Assembly: GCA_964617625.1 (NCBI GenBank)
Contig: CAZTZL010000050.1
Location: 1 to 21,018 of the forward strand
Length of the DNA: 21,018 nucleotides
Source: CAZTZL01 sp964617625
GTDB taxonomy: Bacteria > Zhuqueibacterota > QNDG01 > DSAB01
Direction: 5' to 3'
Of the stretch, positions 6,291 to 14,600 are shown piece after piece. Below the pieces are notes generated by a model. The model worked only from the letters and a program-made list of their open reading frames with translations. It was not told the DNA's origin and did not search any database. How positions within the stretch are numbered: the stretch's first letter is position 1; each line of letters opens with the position of its first letter. The position numbers and the translations under genes were made by a program.

Positions 6291-8033
6291 ATGTTTAAAA
6301 TTAGGCGGATATACGACAGCACTCTTGTGACAAACCGGACTGCCATTCAACAGGTGAAGCAAATTTCCAGAAAGCAGTTTCCCCGTCTAAATAAGTCGGC
6401 AATCAATAAAATAACGGATCAGTTACAAAATCCTTTCCGTCATGGATTCCGTATTGTACTATTTATAGCTGAAGATGCAGGAGGAGATGTTAAGGGATTC
6501 GCCATTCTTTCTCATGAGCCGCAATTGAAGTTTTGTTTTCTGGATTATATTTCGGCAGCGCCAAAATTGACGGGGCGGGGTATTGGTGGAGCTCTCTATA
6601 CAAGATTAAGGCAGGAAGCCAGGCTGCTCAAAACTATCGGACTGTTCTTCGAATGTCTCCCGGACGATCCCAAGCTCAGTAGAGATCCGATTGTTTTGAA
6701 AGAGAACCGGTCACGATTAAAGTTTTACGAGGGATATGGCGCAAGGCCCATCGTTAATACCCTTTACGAGACTCCTCTCAATCCTGGAGATGATAATCCT
6801 CCCTATCTGGTTTATGATCCTGCCGGATACTCCAGGCCTTTGAGACGGGTGATTGCCAAAAAAATTGTAAGGGCTATTTTAGAGGGTAAGTATCAAAATC
6901 TTTGTCCGGAATCCTACATCAAAATAGTCGTGAATTCTTTTAAAGACGATCCGGTCATGATCAGGCCATTTCGTTATGTTAAAAAGGAAACACTTCAACA
7001 AGAAATCCCCCCTATCGCAGATGATCAGAAGATTATACTCTATGTTAACGATAAGCATGAAATCCATCACATTCGGGAACGTGGTTATGTGGAATCTCCG
7101 GCCAGGATTTCAGTTATTCTGAAGGGGATTGAAAGTACGGGACTTTTTGAAAGGAGAAGGGCAGGACGCTTTTCAGAAAAATATATCCGTGCCGTACACA
7201 AATCCGGATATGTCGAATATCTTCACAGGATGTGTGAAAAAATGGAACTCGGGAAGACGATTTATCCGTATGTATTCCCCCTGAGAAATCAGACCCGTCC
7301 GCCTCTGGATATGCCTGTCCGTGCGGGGTACTACTGTATGGATACATTCACGCCTATTCACAAGAATGTTTATATTGCGGCCCGGAAAGCTGTGGATTGC
7401 GCACTTTCAGGAGCCAAGTCTCTGCTCGAAGGATATCGTTTGTCTTACGCGCTTGTAAGGCCGCCGGGGCATCATGCCGAACGATCCGCTTTCGGTGGAT
7501 TTTGTTATTTTAATTCTGTGGCTGTTGCAGCGAATTATCTCAGCGAGTACGGAAGGGTTGCTATACTGGATATCGATTATCATCACGGCAACGGCCAGGA
7601 AGATATTTTTTATGAACGCCAGGATGTGCTGACCATTTCAATTCATGGCAATCCTAAATTTGCCTACCCCTATTTCAGTGGTTTTAAAGATTCAACGGGA
7701 TTGGGAATCGGTGAGAAGTACAATCTCAATCTGCCTTTGCCGGAGAATGTGGACGGTGAAATGTACGCCGAAGTTTTGAAAAAAGCGATCAAACGCATCC
7801 AAAAATTCTTCCCATATTATATGGTGGTCGCTCTGGGACTGGATTCGGCGAAGGGAGACCCGACAGGAACCTGGAATTTAACGGCTAAAGATTTCCAGCA
7901 AAACGGTCAATTGATCGGCTCATTAAGAATTCCCATTCTTGTTGTGCAGGAAGGTGGCTATAATCAAAAGAATTTGGGAAGAAATGCCAGGGCTTTTTTT
8001 CAAGGCCTCTGGAACTCTGCTTTTATACATTGA
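6291..8033 (+). CDS. GNAT acetyltransferase fused to acetylpolyamine-deacetylase-type (HDAC-like) hydrolase
   Basis: A 580-aa two-domain enzyme. Residues about 1-165 are a GNAT domain with the CoA loop TGRGIGG (94-100) and the late motif FYEGYG (145-150). A linker of about 85 residues follows. Residues about 250-575 are a class II HDAC/acetylpolyamine amidohydrolase fold: PPGHHA with the catalytic His394/His395, LDIDYHHGNG with zinc ligands Asp429 and His431, ALGLDSAKGDP with the third ligand Asp518, and the transition-state Tyr557 in EGGY. HGNP...YPYFSG and GDPTG resemble bacterial acetylpolyamine amidohydrolases more than histone deacetylases. All catalytic residues are present in the hydrolase half, so one chain holds both an acylating and a deacylating active site. 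The ribosome site is weak. Substrate unknown; acetylated beta-lysine, polyamine or a ligase product are candidates. Confidence 0.92.
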   Translation: MFKIRRIYDSTLVTNRTAIQQVKQISRKQFPRLNKSAINKITDQLQNPFRHGFRIVLFIAEDAGGDVKGFAILSHEPQLKFCFLDYISAAPKLTGRGIGGALYTRLRQEARLLKTIGLFFECLPDDPKLSRDPIVLKENRSRLKFYEGYGARPIVNTLYETPLNPGDDNPPYLVYDPAGYSRPLRRVIAKKIVRAILEGKYQNLCPESYIKIVVNSFKDDPVMIRPFRYVKKETLQQEIPPIADDQKIILYVNDKHEIHHIRERGYVESPARISVILKGIESTGLFERRRAGRFSEKYIRAVHKSGYVEYLHRMCEKMELGKTIYPYVFPLRNQTRPPLDMPVRAGYYCMDTFTPIHKNVYIAARKAVDCALSGAKSLLEGYRLSYALVRPPGHHAERSAFGGFCYFNSVAVAANYLSEYGRVAILDIDYHHGNGQEDIFYERQDVLTISIHGNPKFAYPYFSGFKDSTGLGIGEKYNLNLPLPENVDGEMYAEVLKKAIKRIQKFFPYYMVVALGLDSAKGDPTGTWNLTAKDFQQNGQLIGSLRIPILVVQEGGYNQKNLGRNARAFFQGLWNSAFIH

Positions 8034-8051
8034 CATTTGAGTATAATTTAA

Positions 8052-8960
8052 ATGATATATGATATTGCCCTGGCTACAGATTGGGAATATGATTTTGATT
8101 TCATCGAGCTTATTCAGAGAGAAGCCCGTGTGGCCGGGCTAACCACAATTATAGTCAATGAAGATAATCTAGATCGATGCTTTGAGAAATTAAAAAACAA
8201 AACCTTACAATTCAGGTTTCTTTTCGACAGAGCCTCGGACACTTCTCCTGCTTTTTTAAAATTCCAGGAATATTTTCAAAAACATAATGGATATGTGATT
8301 GAGCCCATTTCAAACATCAAATGGGCTTCCGATAAAGCGACCATGCATCTTGAATTTCATCAAGCAGGAATTAGAACTCCGTTTACAATTATCCTGCCAC
8401 CGTGGATCGAAAATGAATCTGTTCTTCTTTCGCTGTCCGAGCTTGCTCAACTTGGCAGACCATTCGTTGCCAAGCCGGCAAACACAACCGGTGGCAGTAC
8501 AGGCGTGATGGAAAATGTTGAAATATTTGAAGATGTTTTAGATGCGCGCATTCATTTGATTAATGATAAATACCTTCTTCAGGAAAAAGTAATTCCTCTG
8601 GAAAAGGACGGAAAGCGTTTCTGGTTTAGGGGATTTTTTATATTTGATGAAGTGTTCTGTACATGGTGGCATGATCAAAAACATTCCTATGAAATGTTAT
8701 CAACAGAAGATGTAAAAATTTACGGGTTGTCACCGATTTTTGAAATTGTTAAAAAAATTTCCCGGGTTTGCAAATTGCGTTTTTTTTCCTCTGAAATTGC
8801 CATGACTATAACCGAGGAATTTGTTGTTGTCGATTATGTGAATGAATCTTGTGATATGCGGCTAAAGTCAAAATGTGCAGATGGTGTCCCGGATATTCTT
8901 GTACAACGAATTGCGAATCGTATTATCCATTTTATAAAAGAAACCGAAATATGTATTTGA
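8052..8960 (+). CDS. RimK/YheC-like ATP-grasp ligase
   Basis: A third ATP-grasp enzyme (302 aa), not of the Ddl branch. Seen: an N-terminal Rossmann-like pre-ATP-grasp region (1-85), then PFVAKPANTTGGSTGV (137-152) with the ATP-binding lysine Lys141 and glycine-rich loop, LLQEKVIPL (175-183) as the central hinge, and the C-terminal metal-site region SSEIA ... VVDYVNES (Glu248, Asp261, Asn264 as candidate ligands). It starts 18 bases after the deacetylase gene, without a good ribosome site, so it is probably the last gene of the unit. A bidirectional terminator follows. The likely reaction is ATP-dependent amide formation between a carboxylate and an amino compound; partners are unknown. Confidence 0.85.
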   Translation: MIYDIALATDWEYDFDFIELIQREARVAGLTTIIVNEDNLDRCFEKLKNKTLQFRFLFDRASDTSPAFLKFQEYFQKHNGYVIEPISNIKWASDKATMHLEFHQAGIRTPFTIILPPWIENESVLLSLSELAQLGRPFVAKPANTTGGSTGVMENVEIFEDVLDARIHLINDKYLLQEKVIPLEKDGKRFWFRGFFIFDEVFCTWWHDQKHSYEMLSTEDVKIYGLSPIFEIVKKISRVCKLRFFSSEIAMTITEEFVVVDYVNESCDMRLKSKCADGVPDILVQRIANRIIHFIKETEICI

Positions 8961-8998
8961 TATTATTTTAGGTTTTTAATGGCGGGAGAAAACGATTA

Positions 8999-9014
8999 TC
9001 CTGAAACTTCAGGA
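8999..9014 (+). repeat. Perfect short palindrome TCCTGAA-AC-TTCAGGA
   Basis: A 7-bp perfect inverted repeat with a two-base centre, between the last ATP-grasp gene and the terminator. It shares the TCCTGA/TCAGGA arms with the palindrome at 6218-6256. The two-base centre would make a strained RNA loop, so it may be a DNA-level site or a decayed member of the same repeat. Confidence 0.4.
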
Positions 9015-9035
9015 CGAATTGAAATTCAATCAATA

Positions 9036-9068
9036 AAAAAGCCCTTTCATTTTTCAGAAGGGCTTTTT
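9036..9068. terminator. Bidirectional intrinsic terminator
   Basis: AAAAAGCCCTT, an 11-base loop, then AAGGGCTTTTT. The A-run on one side and T-run on the other let it work in both directions, which fits its place between the convergent ATP-grasp gene (plus strand) and the small exported protein gene (minus strand). Confidence 0.9.
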
Positions 9069-9102
9069 GATATTATATGGACAGGGTTTTGGGTCTAATT
9101 TT

Positions 9103-9543
9103 TTATGCATCCGTGAGTGTGTACATTATAGTTGGCTGTATTTCGTTTTTATTTTTTCGTCTGCTAATATTCGTGATAAGCTGGAATTGACAGTTGCCAT
9201 TATTGGAACGATTCCCATTGACTAAATTGGCTGATACATTTGTAATCGGTATTTCTGAACGATTTGTTTTTCCAGAAATATCGGATGCTACGATTTTCAA
9301 ATTATTTGAAAGTATGTTGTTTTCTGAAACGACTGTGATTTTCGATCCTTGATTATGAGATTTCCAATTAAGATTGAATTTGACAGCATCTTTTTGTACA
9401 ACATTTTCAGCAAGTGTCATTTCATTGGGTCTAAGCACCACAATCTGTACGTTGTGGGAGGCCGAGCTCTGAGCGAAACCTGTTGATGCTGTTGCTAATA
9501 AGATTCCCACACTTACTAGATATTTTATTTTTTGTTTTTTCAT
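9103..9543 (-). CDS. Small exported protein of unknown function
   Basis: 146 aa when started at the second of two adjacent ATGs (9543), which AAGG precedes by six bases; the frame is open up to 9618, but the upstream part has no ribosome site. Seen: a signal peptide with Lys-rich start, hydrophobic core (YLVSVGILLATAS) and cleavage probably after GFA, then a polar, Asn- and Ser-rich mature part of about 120 residues with alternating hydrophobics, as in a secreted beta-sandwich. It ends in MYTLTDA. There are no cysteine pairs or lipobox (one mature Cys). It resembles small fimbrial- or coat-like secreted proteins in general character only; I do not recognise a family. It stands alone, convergent to the ATP-grasp unit and divergent from the 1479-aa gene. 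Confidence 0.75.
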   Translation of the reverse strand: MKKQKIKYLVSVGILLATASTGFAQSSASHNVQIVVLRPNEMTLAENVVQKDAVKFNLNWKSHNQGSKITVVSENNILSNNLKIVASDISGKTNRSEIPITNVSANLVNGNRSNNGNCQFQLITNISRRKNKNEIQPTIMYTLTDA

Positions 9544-9618
9544 CATCAGCCTTATTTCATTAACAACCAGTAAATTGACTAAAAACATGCCACATCTTTT
9601 TATAATCAGAAATAACAT

Positions 9619-9894
9619 TCTCTAAGATGTTGATAATATATAGCATAATAGCCCATATTATTTTTAAAAACCTATTGGCATGTTTTGTAGAAATTTTAAA
9701 TCTGTCAGATAAAAGATACATATGTTTTATTTGATAGTTCTATTTAATATCTAAAAATAAAGAGTTTATATCTGTACCTTTAACCATACAGGAAAATAAT
9801 TTTATTCGAATAAATCTATCATGCCTTGTCTTATTTTATAAAATATGATAAAATCGATTTGCTTATATTTTTTAATAGCTTATAAAGGTTTTTC
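9619..9894. other. Gene-free, very AT-rich stretch
   Basis: The first part of the 600-bp divergent intergenic region. It is strongly AT-rich with many short ORFs but no ribosome sites, RNA gene or repeat that I can support. It presumably holds the promoter of the minus-strand exported-protein gene, but no convincing -35/-10 pair stands out on that strand. Confidence 0.5.
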
Positions 9895-9923
9895 TTGACT
9901 TTTTATTAAAATATTATTATAAT
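9895..9923 (+). promoter_or_regulatory. Near-consensus sigma-70 promoter
   Basis: TTGACT at 9895-9900, a 17-bp spacer, and TATAAT at 9918-9923: one mismatch from the full consensus, at the best spacing. Transcription would begin near 9930 and give a leader of about 215 bases before the ATG at 10147. The surrounding DNA is AT-rich, which raises the chance of a false hit, but the position and spacing fit well. Confidence 0.8.
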
Positions 9924-9944
9924 TAAAAGCCTTAGGGGAAGACA

Positions 9945-10074
9945 CTATATCACTAATCCACATTCATGGATGAGAATGGACGGAACCAGAGACTTTTTGT
10001 GAGCAAGAGTACTTTAAGTTTGTCCATTAGTGATATAGACTGGGGAGAGAGTCTCTGGACTATAACAATATAGT
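9945..10074 (+). ncRNA. Structured 5' leader with interleaved inverted repeats (pseudoknot topology)
   Basis: Arm a, CTATATCACTAAT (9945-9957), is the exact reverse complement of a' (10026-10038), 13 bp. Arm b, CCAGAGACT (9986-9994), is the exact reverse complement of b' (10050-10058), 9 bp, extendable to 13 with U-A and G-U pairs (9986-9998 with 10046-10058). The order a-b-a'-b' is that of an H-type pseudoknot or of two mutually exclusive hairpins. A small hairpin (ATCCA/TGGAT, 9956-9971) lies in the first loop, and ACTATA-ACAA-TATAGT (10059-10074) follows directly. The element starts about 15 bases after the predicted transcription start and lies upstream of the large secreted-protein gene. 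It matches no riboswitch class I recognise. It could instead be a DNA-level recognition site. Confidence 0.55.
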
Positions 10075-10146
10075 TTAGTTGTGATGTGTGGCTTTGTGTG
10101 GGTGGTGGATTAAAACAACTGGTGTTGACTTATTAAAGAGGTTAAC

Positions 10147-13100
10147 ATGGTACAGAGACTCTTCAGGAAAGCATACAAGAACCGCTGTTTGTTCATATTC
10201 TTATTTTTTCTTTTTTTCATTCCTTTACTTTCGTTTGGACAACAAGATTCACTCAAGATTACATTTCATTTAACTTCAATAAGCGATACAACTCAGTTTC
10301 GCGATTTAATCGCAGATTTCCCAAATCCGGTTCTTTCTGTGATTTCTGTATTTAATGAAGAAAATCAATACGTTCACGATTTGGCCAATAAAGATAAATG
10401 GCTTGGGCCTGAGGATATATCCGAATCAGGTTACAAAGTGGACGATATCTGGGATATCATTCTTGAGTATCATGAGGAAAATCCGGCTTTTCCTCAAATT
10501 CAGGATGTAAAAATGATGACCCCTGAATATCGGGTTACTGAAATTCCGGAATATTCAGGAACCCTGCTATCTATCGCATTAGCAATGGATTACAGCTGGA
10601 GTTTAAGGGATGATGCTTATGTAATTGGTGACGCGGCAGTTGATTTTGTAAAACAATTTGATGAAAAAGATCGAGCGGCCGTTATAAAATTTTATGAAAA
10701 AGTTGTTTTCTTACAGGATTTTACAAGTGATAAAAATCTTTTAATTAAAGCCATTCAGGAGCGTTTGCCAGAACGGGGAGGAACTGCCCTGTATCAAGCT
10801 GCTTACAAGGCGGTTATTGAGTGTAGTGATGAACCAGGGAAAAGGGTGGTTGTGTTGTATACGGATGGAGAAGATGTCAGCGGGGGTGTCACGGTCGATC
10901 AAATTATCGATGCCGCAAAAGAGGGAAATGTGTCCATATTTACAATAGGATTGGGTGTGCGATTGATGGAAGATGAGCTTAAACGGATGGCAAAAGAGAC
11001 GGGGGGATTTTATACACATGCCGAAACTGCGGAAGAAATGGCAGACATCTATTCGAAAATTTATCAAACAGTAAAAAGCCAGTATGTGCTGGCCCATACC
11101 ACGACCGATCACCATACAAATGGAACTTGGCGCATCGTTGATTTGAAATTGAAATATGAAGATATCGAGGGAACAGGTCAGGGGAAATACTATGTGCCCA
11201 TGCTTCGCCCGAGTATTTCAATCACCAAGAAAGTCGAAACAGATTCGATGGTTGTCTACGGATCTGATACGACACATTATGCCACGGCCGGAGATACCAT
11301 CAGCTATGATTTGTATATATTAAACCAGGGTTCGGGCGTCGCCTATGATGTCAATGTCCGCGATGCATTACCTGATTCAGTGACATTCGTTGATTCTGAT
11401 TTCACTCCAAGCATGGCGGGGACCGATTCGATATTCTGGGATATCGAAGAAATCCCTACAAATTCGACCACAAAGATTTCTTATCGTGTTTGCATACGGC
11501 CCACAATGCCAATGGGAGCCACACCTCTTACAAATCGTGTTGTCATCGAATGCGCTTATGATTCCATTCTGACAGACAATCAGGATGAAGCAACTTTTAA
11601 TGCGATGGGATTTCCTGATTTCAATGTAACCTGTACTCAAACCGGGAAAATCCTGTCTCCTGGATACCCGGCCCAGCTTACTGCTGTCGTTGGAAATATT
11701 GGTCATTCGGATAATGATCAGATGTTTCGAGTCGGTTTTTATATTGGAACACTTGCTTCCGAACCGGTTGGAATCGATACGATTTATTCGCTGGAAGCAG
11801 GAAAAACACAGCAGGTGCAGTGCATTTGGGAGGAGCCGGAGACCGGTGTACAGCAATTGATTGTTATGGCAGATATGGATGATGCGATCTCCGAGTTGAG
11901 TGAAACCAATAATTATGATACATGTGATGTTTCTGTCAGGATTGATTCACTCGGTGTTCAAATCAGCGGGATTTCCTATACGAACCAATTAAAAGGTGTT
12001 CAAGGACAGTTCCCGAATTCTGTAATTAGCATGGTCACTGTAATCGATCAAAATCTCAATCCGATACATGAATTGGCCGATACTGATGTATGGCTGGGTA
12101 TTTCGGATCAATGTGAACTGGGAACACCGGTTGGAAATGTCTGGCAGGAAATACGGGAATTTTATCGAGATGCGCCTTCGACTCCTTCAAATCCGGATGT
12201 ACAGCCCGGCATCCGAGTGACAGAAATAGTGGATTCCGATTTGTCCGTGGTTTTTCTTGTGGATTTTACCAGTAATCTGAATTCAATGGGAGCAGATCTG
12301 AAAACAGCTCTTGAAAAATTTATCAGTCGGTTTAATCCAACCGATCAGGGAGCCGTCATTGGAATTCAGAATGGAGTGAATCTGCTTCAGGATTTTACAT
12401 TTGACAGTGCTTTATTAACCAGCGCCGTGGATAAGCCTTTTTCTTATCAAAGCGGAATGATTTATGATGGATTCTATCAGGCAATTACACTGTCAAAGAC
12501 CCGATCCGGGAGAAGTGTCGTTTTCGCTGTCATCGGCGAAGACAATATTACAAATAATTACAGCCTGAATGATGTCATTGAACATGCGCAGAGTTCTGGT
12601 GTTCCATTGTATGTTTTCGGATTAAATGATCATGTCGGATCAAATCAACTCAATCAGCTCTGCGGGAAAACCGGAGGATATTATTACGAAGGGTCCGACA
12701 TCAATGCATTTGAAAATGGCTTGATGGTCTCCGAAGCTCAAATGTGTAATTATTACGGTTTGGTACACTTTTCTTCTGATACGTTGCAAAATAATACATG
12801 GCGTGCCTTGGATCTTGAAATTGCCGCTTTCGAAAAAACAGGCAGGGATACCGGATATTATCGCGCTCCTCTGGGTGTGGCCGATTTGAGTGTTGAAAAA
12901 GCAGGAGTCGGGGATTCGTCCGTGGTTGTAAACGGGGATACGACCTGGTGGGTGCATCCCGGCGATAGTATTTTCTATGCGATCACCGTTCGGAATCAGG
13001 GGCATTTCGATATGCAAAATATCACAATAGAAGATATTCTGCCCGATTATATTATTCCCGAATCGCTTTGCGGGGACACGATACAATGGATGATTGCCGA

Positions 13101-14586
13101 TCTGGACATTGGTCGTACGGCCCAATTCGAATATCACTGCCGGGTTGATACGCTCATGCCGCCATTGAATACGGCGATTGTCAATCGGGTGAAAATAATT
13201 TGCGATACGGATGTTATCCCTGAAAACAACCAGTTTCAGGATACAGTCTGGGCCGTGGCAATGATTTCTCCCGATCCAGAGGTTCATGTGTCTCCCGAAT
13301 GGATCAGACCGGGAGATGATATTCAGGTCGATGTGATGAGTCCGGTTTTTGCAGAGAATTGGGATTTAAAAATTTATTTTGAAGATGGGACCTGGGATAC
13401 TGCCTATGCTGATAATTTTATTCAATCCACGGAACTCCAACCCAATCTATGGACAGCTGTGGTGCCAACGTTTGGAAACACAGAAAAACGTACCACACAA
13501 ATCAACGAGAAGGTCGGTGTCATTTTTCAGACTACAGATATCTGGAATGTAACAAAACGGGATACCGCATTTTTTAATATCGCTGTTGAGGATCTGCTTA
13601 TTGACAAGCACGGTACAGGAGACTCACTTTCGGTTTTGAATGGAGACTCCATCTGGTATGTACATGCGGGGGACAGTGTGCGATATACATTAACAGTCCA
13701 AAATATTGGGCATTGGAATGTCGATGATATTCTGGTAGAAGATATTCTGCCGGATCATTTGATTCCCGAATCGATTTGCGGGGATACGTTGAGATGGATT
13801 GTGGAGAATCTTTCATCGGGAGAGGAAGTCAATTTTTCCTATGCATGCCGTTTGGACACAATGGTCCCGCCGTGGAATATCCCTTTAGTCAATTATGCAA
13901 TATTGGGCTGTGATGCGGATACGATCCTTGAAAATAATGATGTTCTGGATACGGTTTGGGCTATAGGATTGATGACACCTTATCCCCAGGTTCGTGTTTC
14001 GCCTACGGTGATCAATCCAAAAGATAGCGTTCAGATTGAAGTCATGAGCCCGATTCAAATTGAAAAAGACAAGTGGGATCTGAAGATATTTTTTGAAAAC
14101 AAAGAATTAATTTCTTCATATGCGGACGACTATATCCAATCGACAGTTCTGTATCCCAGTATTTGGCAAACGCTAACACCCAAATTTGACGATACCAAAA
14201 TGCGTACTTTAAACTCCCAGGAAAGAGTCAGTGTAATTTTGGAAACAGAAGATATGTGGGGAGTCGTTAAAGCGGATACAGCTTATTTCAAAATTCGAAG
14301 TATTAATGAGTTTGTACTGGATGATAATTATTTTCAGCCGGATGGGGGGGGAGACCTGGCAATTCGATTTAGACTAAGTTCGAATCGAAAAGCAGACATT
14401 AAGATCTATGATGTCGCAGGCTATTTTGTTAAAAATGTTGAAAATCGGTTTTTTGAAGCGGGATGGAATACGACATACTGGGATGGAACCAACGAGAGGG
14501 GAAATATCGTAGGAAGCGGATTATATATTGTCACGATTTCCTCGGGGGATATGCACGAGGCTAAAAAAGTCATCGTCATTCGTTGA
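10147..14586 (+). CDS. Large secreted protein: duplicated VWA units, DUF11/CARDB-like repeats, FlgD-like C-terminal domain
   Basis: A 1479-aa exported protein; start supported by AAAGAGG five bases before ATG. Residues 1-32 are a signal peptide (hydrophobic FIFLFFLFFIPLLSFG). Then a unit containing a VWA domain (about 135-320) with a full MIDAS: DYSWS (Asp148, Ser150, Ser152), Thr213 and Asp240. A DUF11-like repeat begins at about 354 and a CARDB-like domain at about 490. The N-terminal unit is repeated from about 605 (compare DLANKDKWLG with ELADTDVWLG), with a second VWA whose MIDAS is degenerate (DFTSN at 706-710, and Ile where Asp240 would be). Two more DUF11-like repeats start near 912 and 1148, sharing EDILPD and the W-VH-GDS pattern. 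Residues about 1390-1479 are a FlgD-like/type-A-sorting-like Ig domain (IKIYDVAG, YWDG, GSGLYIV). It probably acts at the cell surface in adhesion or matrix binding (inference). The stop lies 14 bases before the PorV-OmpA gene. Confidence 0.9.
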   Translation: MVQRLFRKAYKNRCLFIFLFFLFFIPLLSFGQQDSLKITFHLTSISDTTQFRDLIADFPNPVLSVISVFNEENQYVHDLANKDKWLGPEDISESGYKVDDIWDIILEYHEENPAFPQIQDVKMMTPEYRVTEIPEYSGTLLSIALAMDYSWSLRDDAYVIGDAAVDFVKQFDEKDRAAVIKFYEKVVFLQDFTSDKNLLIKAIQERLPERGGTALYQAAYKAVIECSDEPGKRVVVLYTDGEDVSGGVTVDQIIDAAKEGNVSIFTIGLGVRLMEDELKRMAKETGGFYTHAETAEEMADIYSKIYQTVKSQYVLAHTTTDHHTNGTWRIVDLKLKYEDIEGTGQGKYYVPMLRPSISITKKVETDSMVVYGSDTTHYATAGDTISYDLYILNQGSGVAYDVNVRDALPDSVTFVDSDFTPSMAGTDSIFWDIEEIPTNSTTKISYRVCIRPTMPMGATPLTNRVVIECAYDSILTDNQDEATFNAMGFPDFNVTCTQTGKILSPGYPAQLTAVVGNIGHSDNDQMFRVGFYIGTLASEPVGIDTIYSLEAGKTQQVQCIWEEPETGVQQLIVMADMDDAISELSETNNYDTCDVSVRIDSLGVQISGISYTNQLKGVQGQFPNSVISMVTVIDQNLNPIHELADTDVWLGISDQCELGTPVGNVWQEIREFYRDAPSTPSNPDVQPGIRVTEIVDSDLSVVFLVDFTSNLNSMGADLKTALEKFISRFNPTDQGAVIGIQNGVNLLQDFTFDSALLTSAVDKPFSYQSGMIYDGFYQAITLSKTRSGRSVVFAVIGEDNITNNYSLNDVIEHAQSSGVPLYVFGLNDHVGSNQLNQLCGKTGGYYYEGSDINAFENGLMVSEAQMCNYYGLVHFSSDTLQNNTWRALDLEIAAFEKTGRDTGYYRAPLGVADLSVEKAGVGDSSVVVNGDTTWWVHPGDSIFYAITVRNQGHFDMQNITIEDILPDYIIPESLCGDTIQWMIADLDIGRTAQFEYHCRVDTLMPPLNTAIVNRVKIICDTDVIPENNQFQDTVWAVAMISPDPEVHVSPEWIRPGDDIQVDVMSPVFAENWDLKIYFEDGTWDTAYADNFIQSTELQPNLWTAVVPTFGNTEKRTTQINEKVGVIFQTTDIWNVTKRDTAFFNIAVEDLLIDKHGTGDSLSVLNGDSIWYVHAGDSVRYTLTVQNIGHWNVDDILVEDILPDHLIPESICGDTLRWIVENLSSGEEVNFSYACRLDTMVPPWNIPLVNYAILGCDADTILENNDVLDTVWAIGLMTPYPQVRVSPTVINPKDSVQIEVMSPIQIEKDKWDLKIFFENKELISSYADDYIQSTVLYPSIWQTLTPKFDDTKMRTLNSQERVSVILETEDMWGVVKADTAYFKIRSINEFVLDDNYFQPDGGGDLAIRFRLSSNRKADIKIYDVAGYFVKNVENRFFEAGWNTTYWDGTNERGNIVGSGLYIVTISSGDMHEAKKVIVIR

Positions 14587-14600
14587 TAAGGAGAAGACGG

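Noticed and set aside
8979..9098. A 39-codon ORF starting with ATG after the last ATP-grasp gene
   Set aside because: It runs through the bidirectional terminator, has only a weak TAGG ribosome site, and its sequence reflects the palindromes.
9586..9602. Minus-strand TGGCAT before the small exported protein gene as a sigma-54 promoter
   Set aside because: On the minus strand the -12 position reads GT, not GC, and the TTGC element is missing.
9676..9691. TGGCATGTTTTGTAG, similar to the sigma-54 site at 17555
   Set aside because: The -12 dinucleotide is AG, not GC, at the required spacing, and the next plus-strand gene already has a good sigma-70 promoter much closer.
9945..10038. Inverted repeats of the leader as an invertible promoter (phase-variation switch)
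   Set aside because: The promoter lies outside the repeats, the enclosed segment is only 68 bp, and no recombinase gene is in the window.
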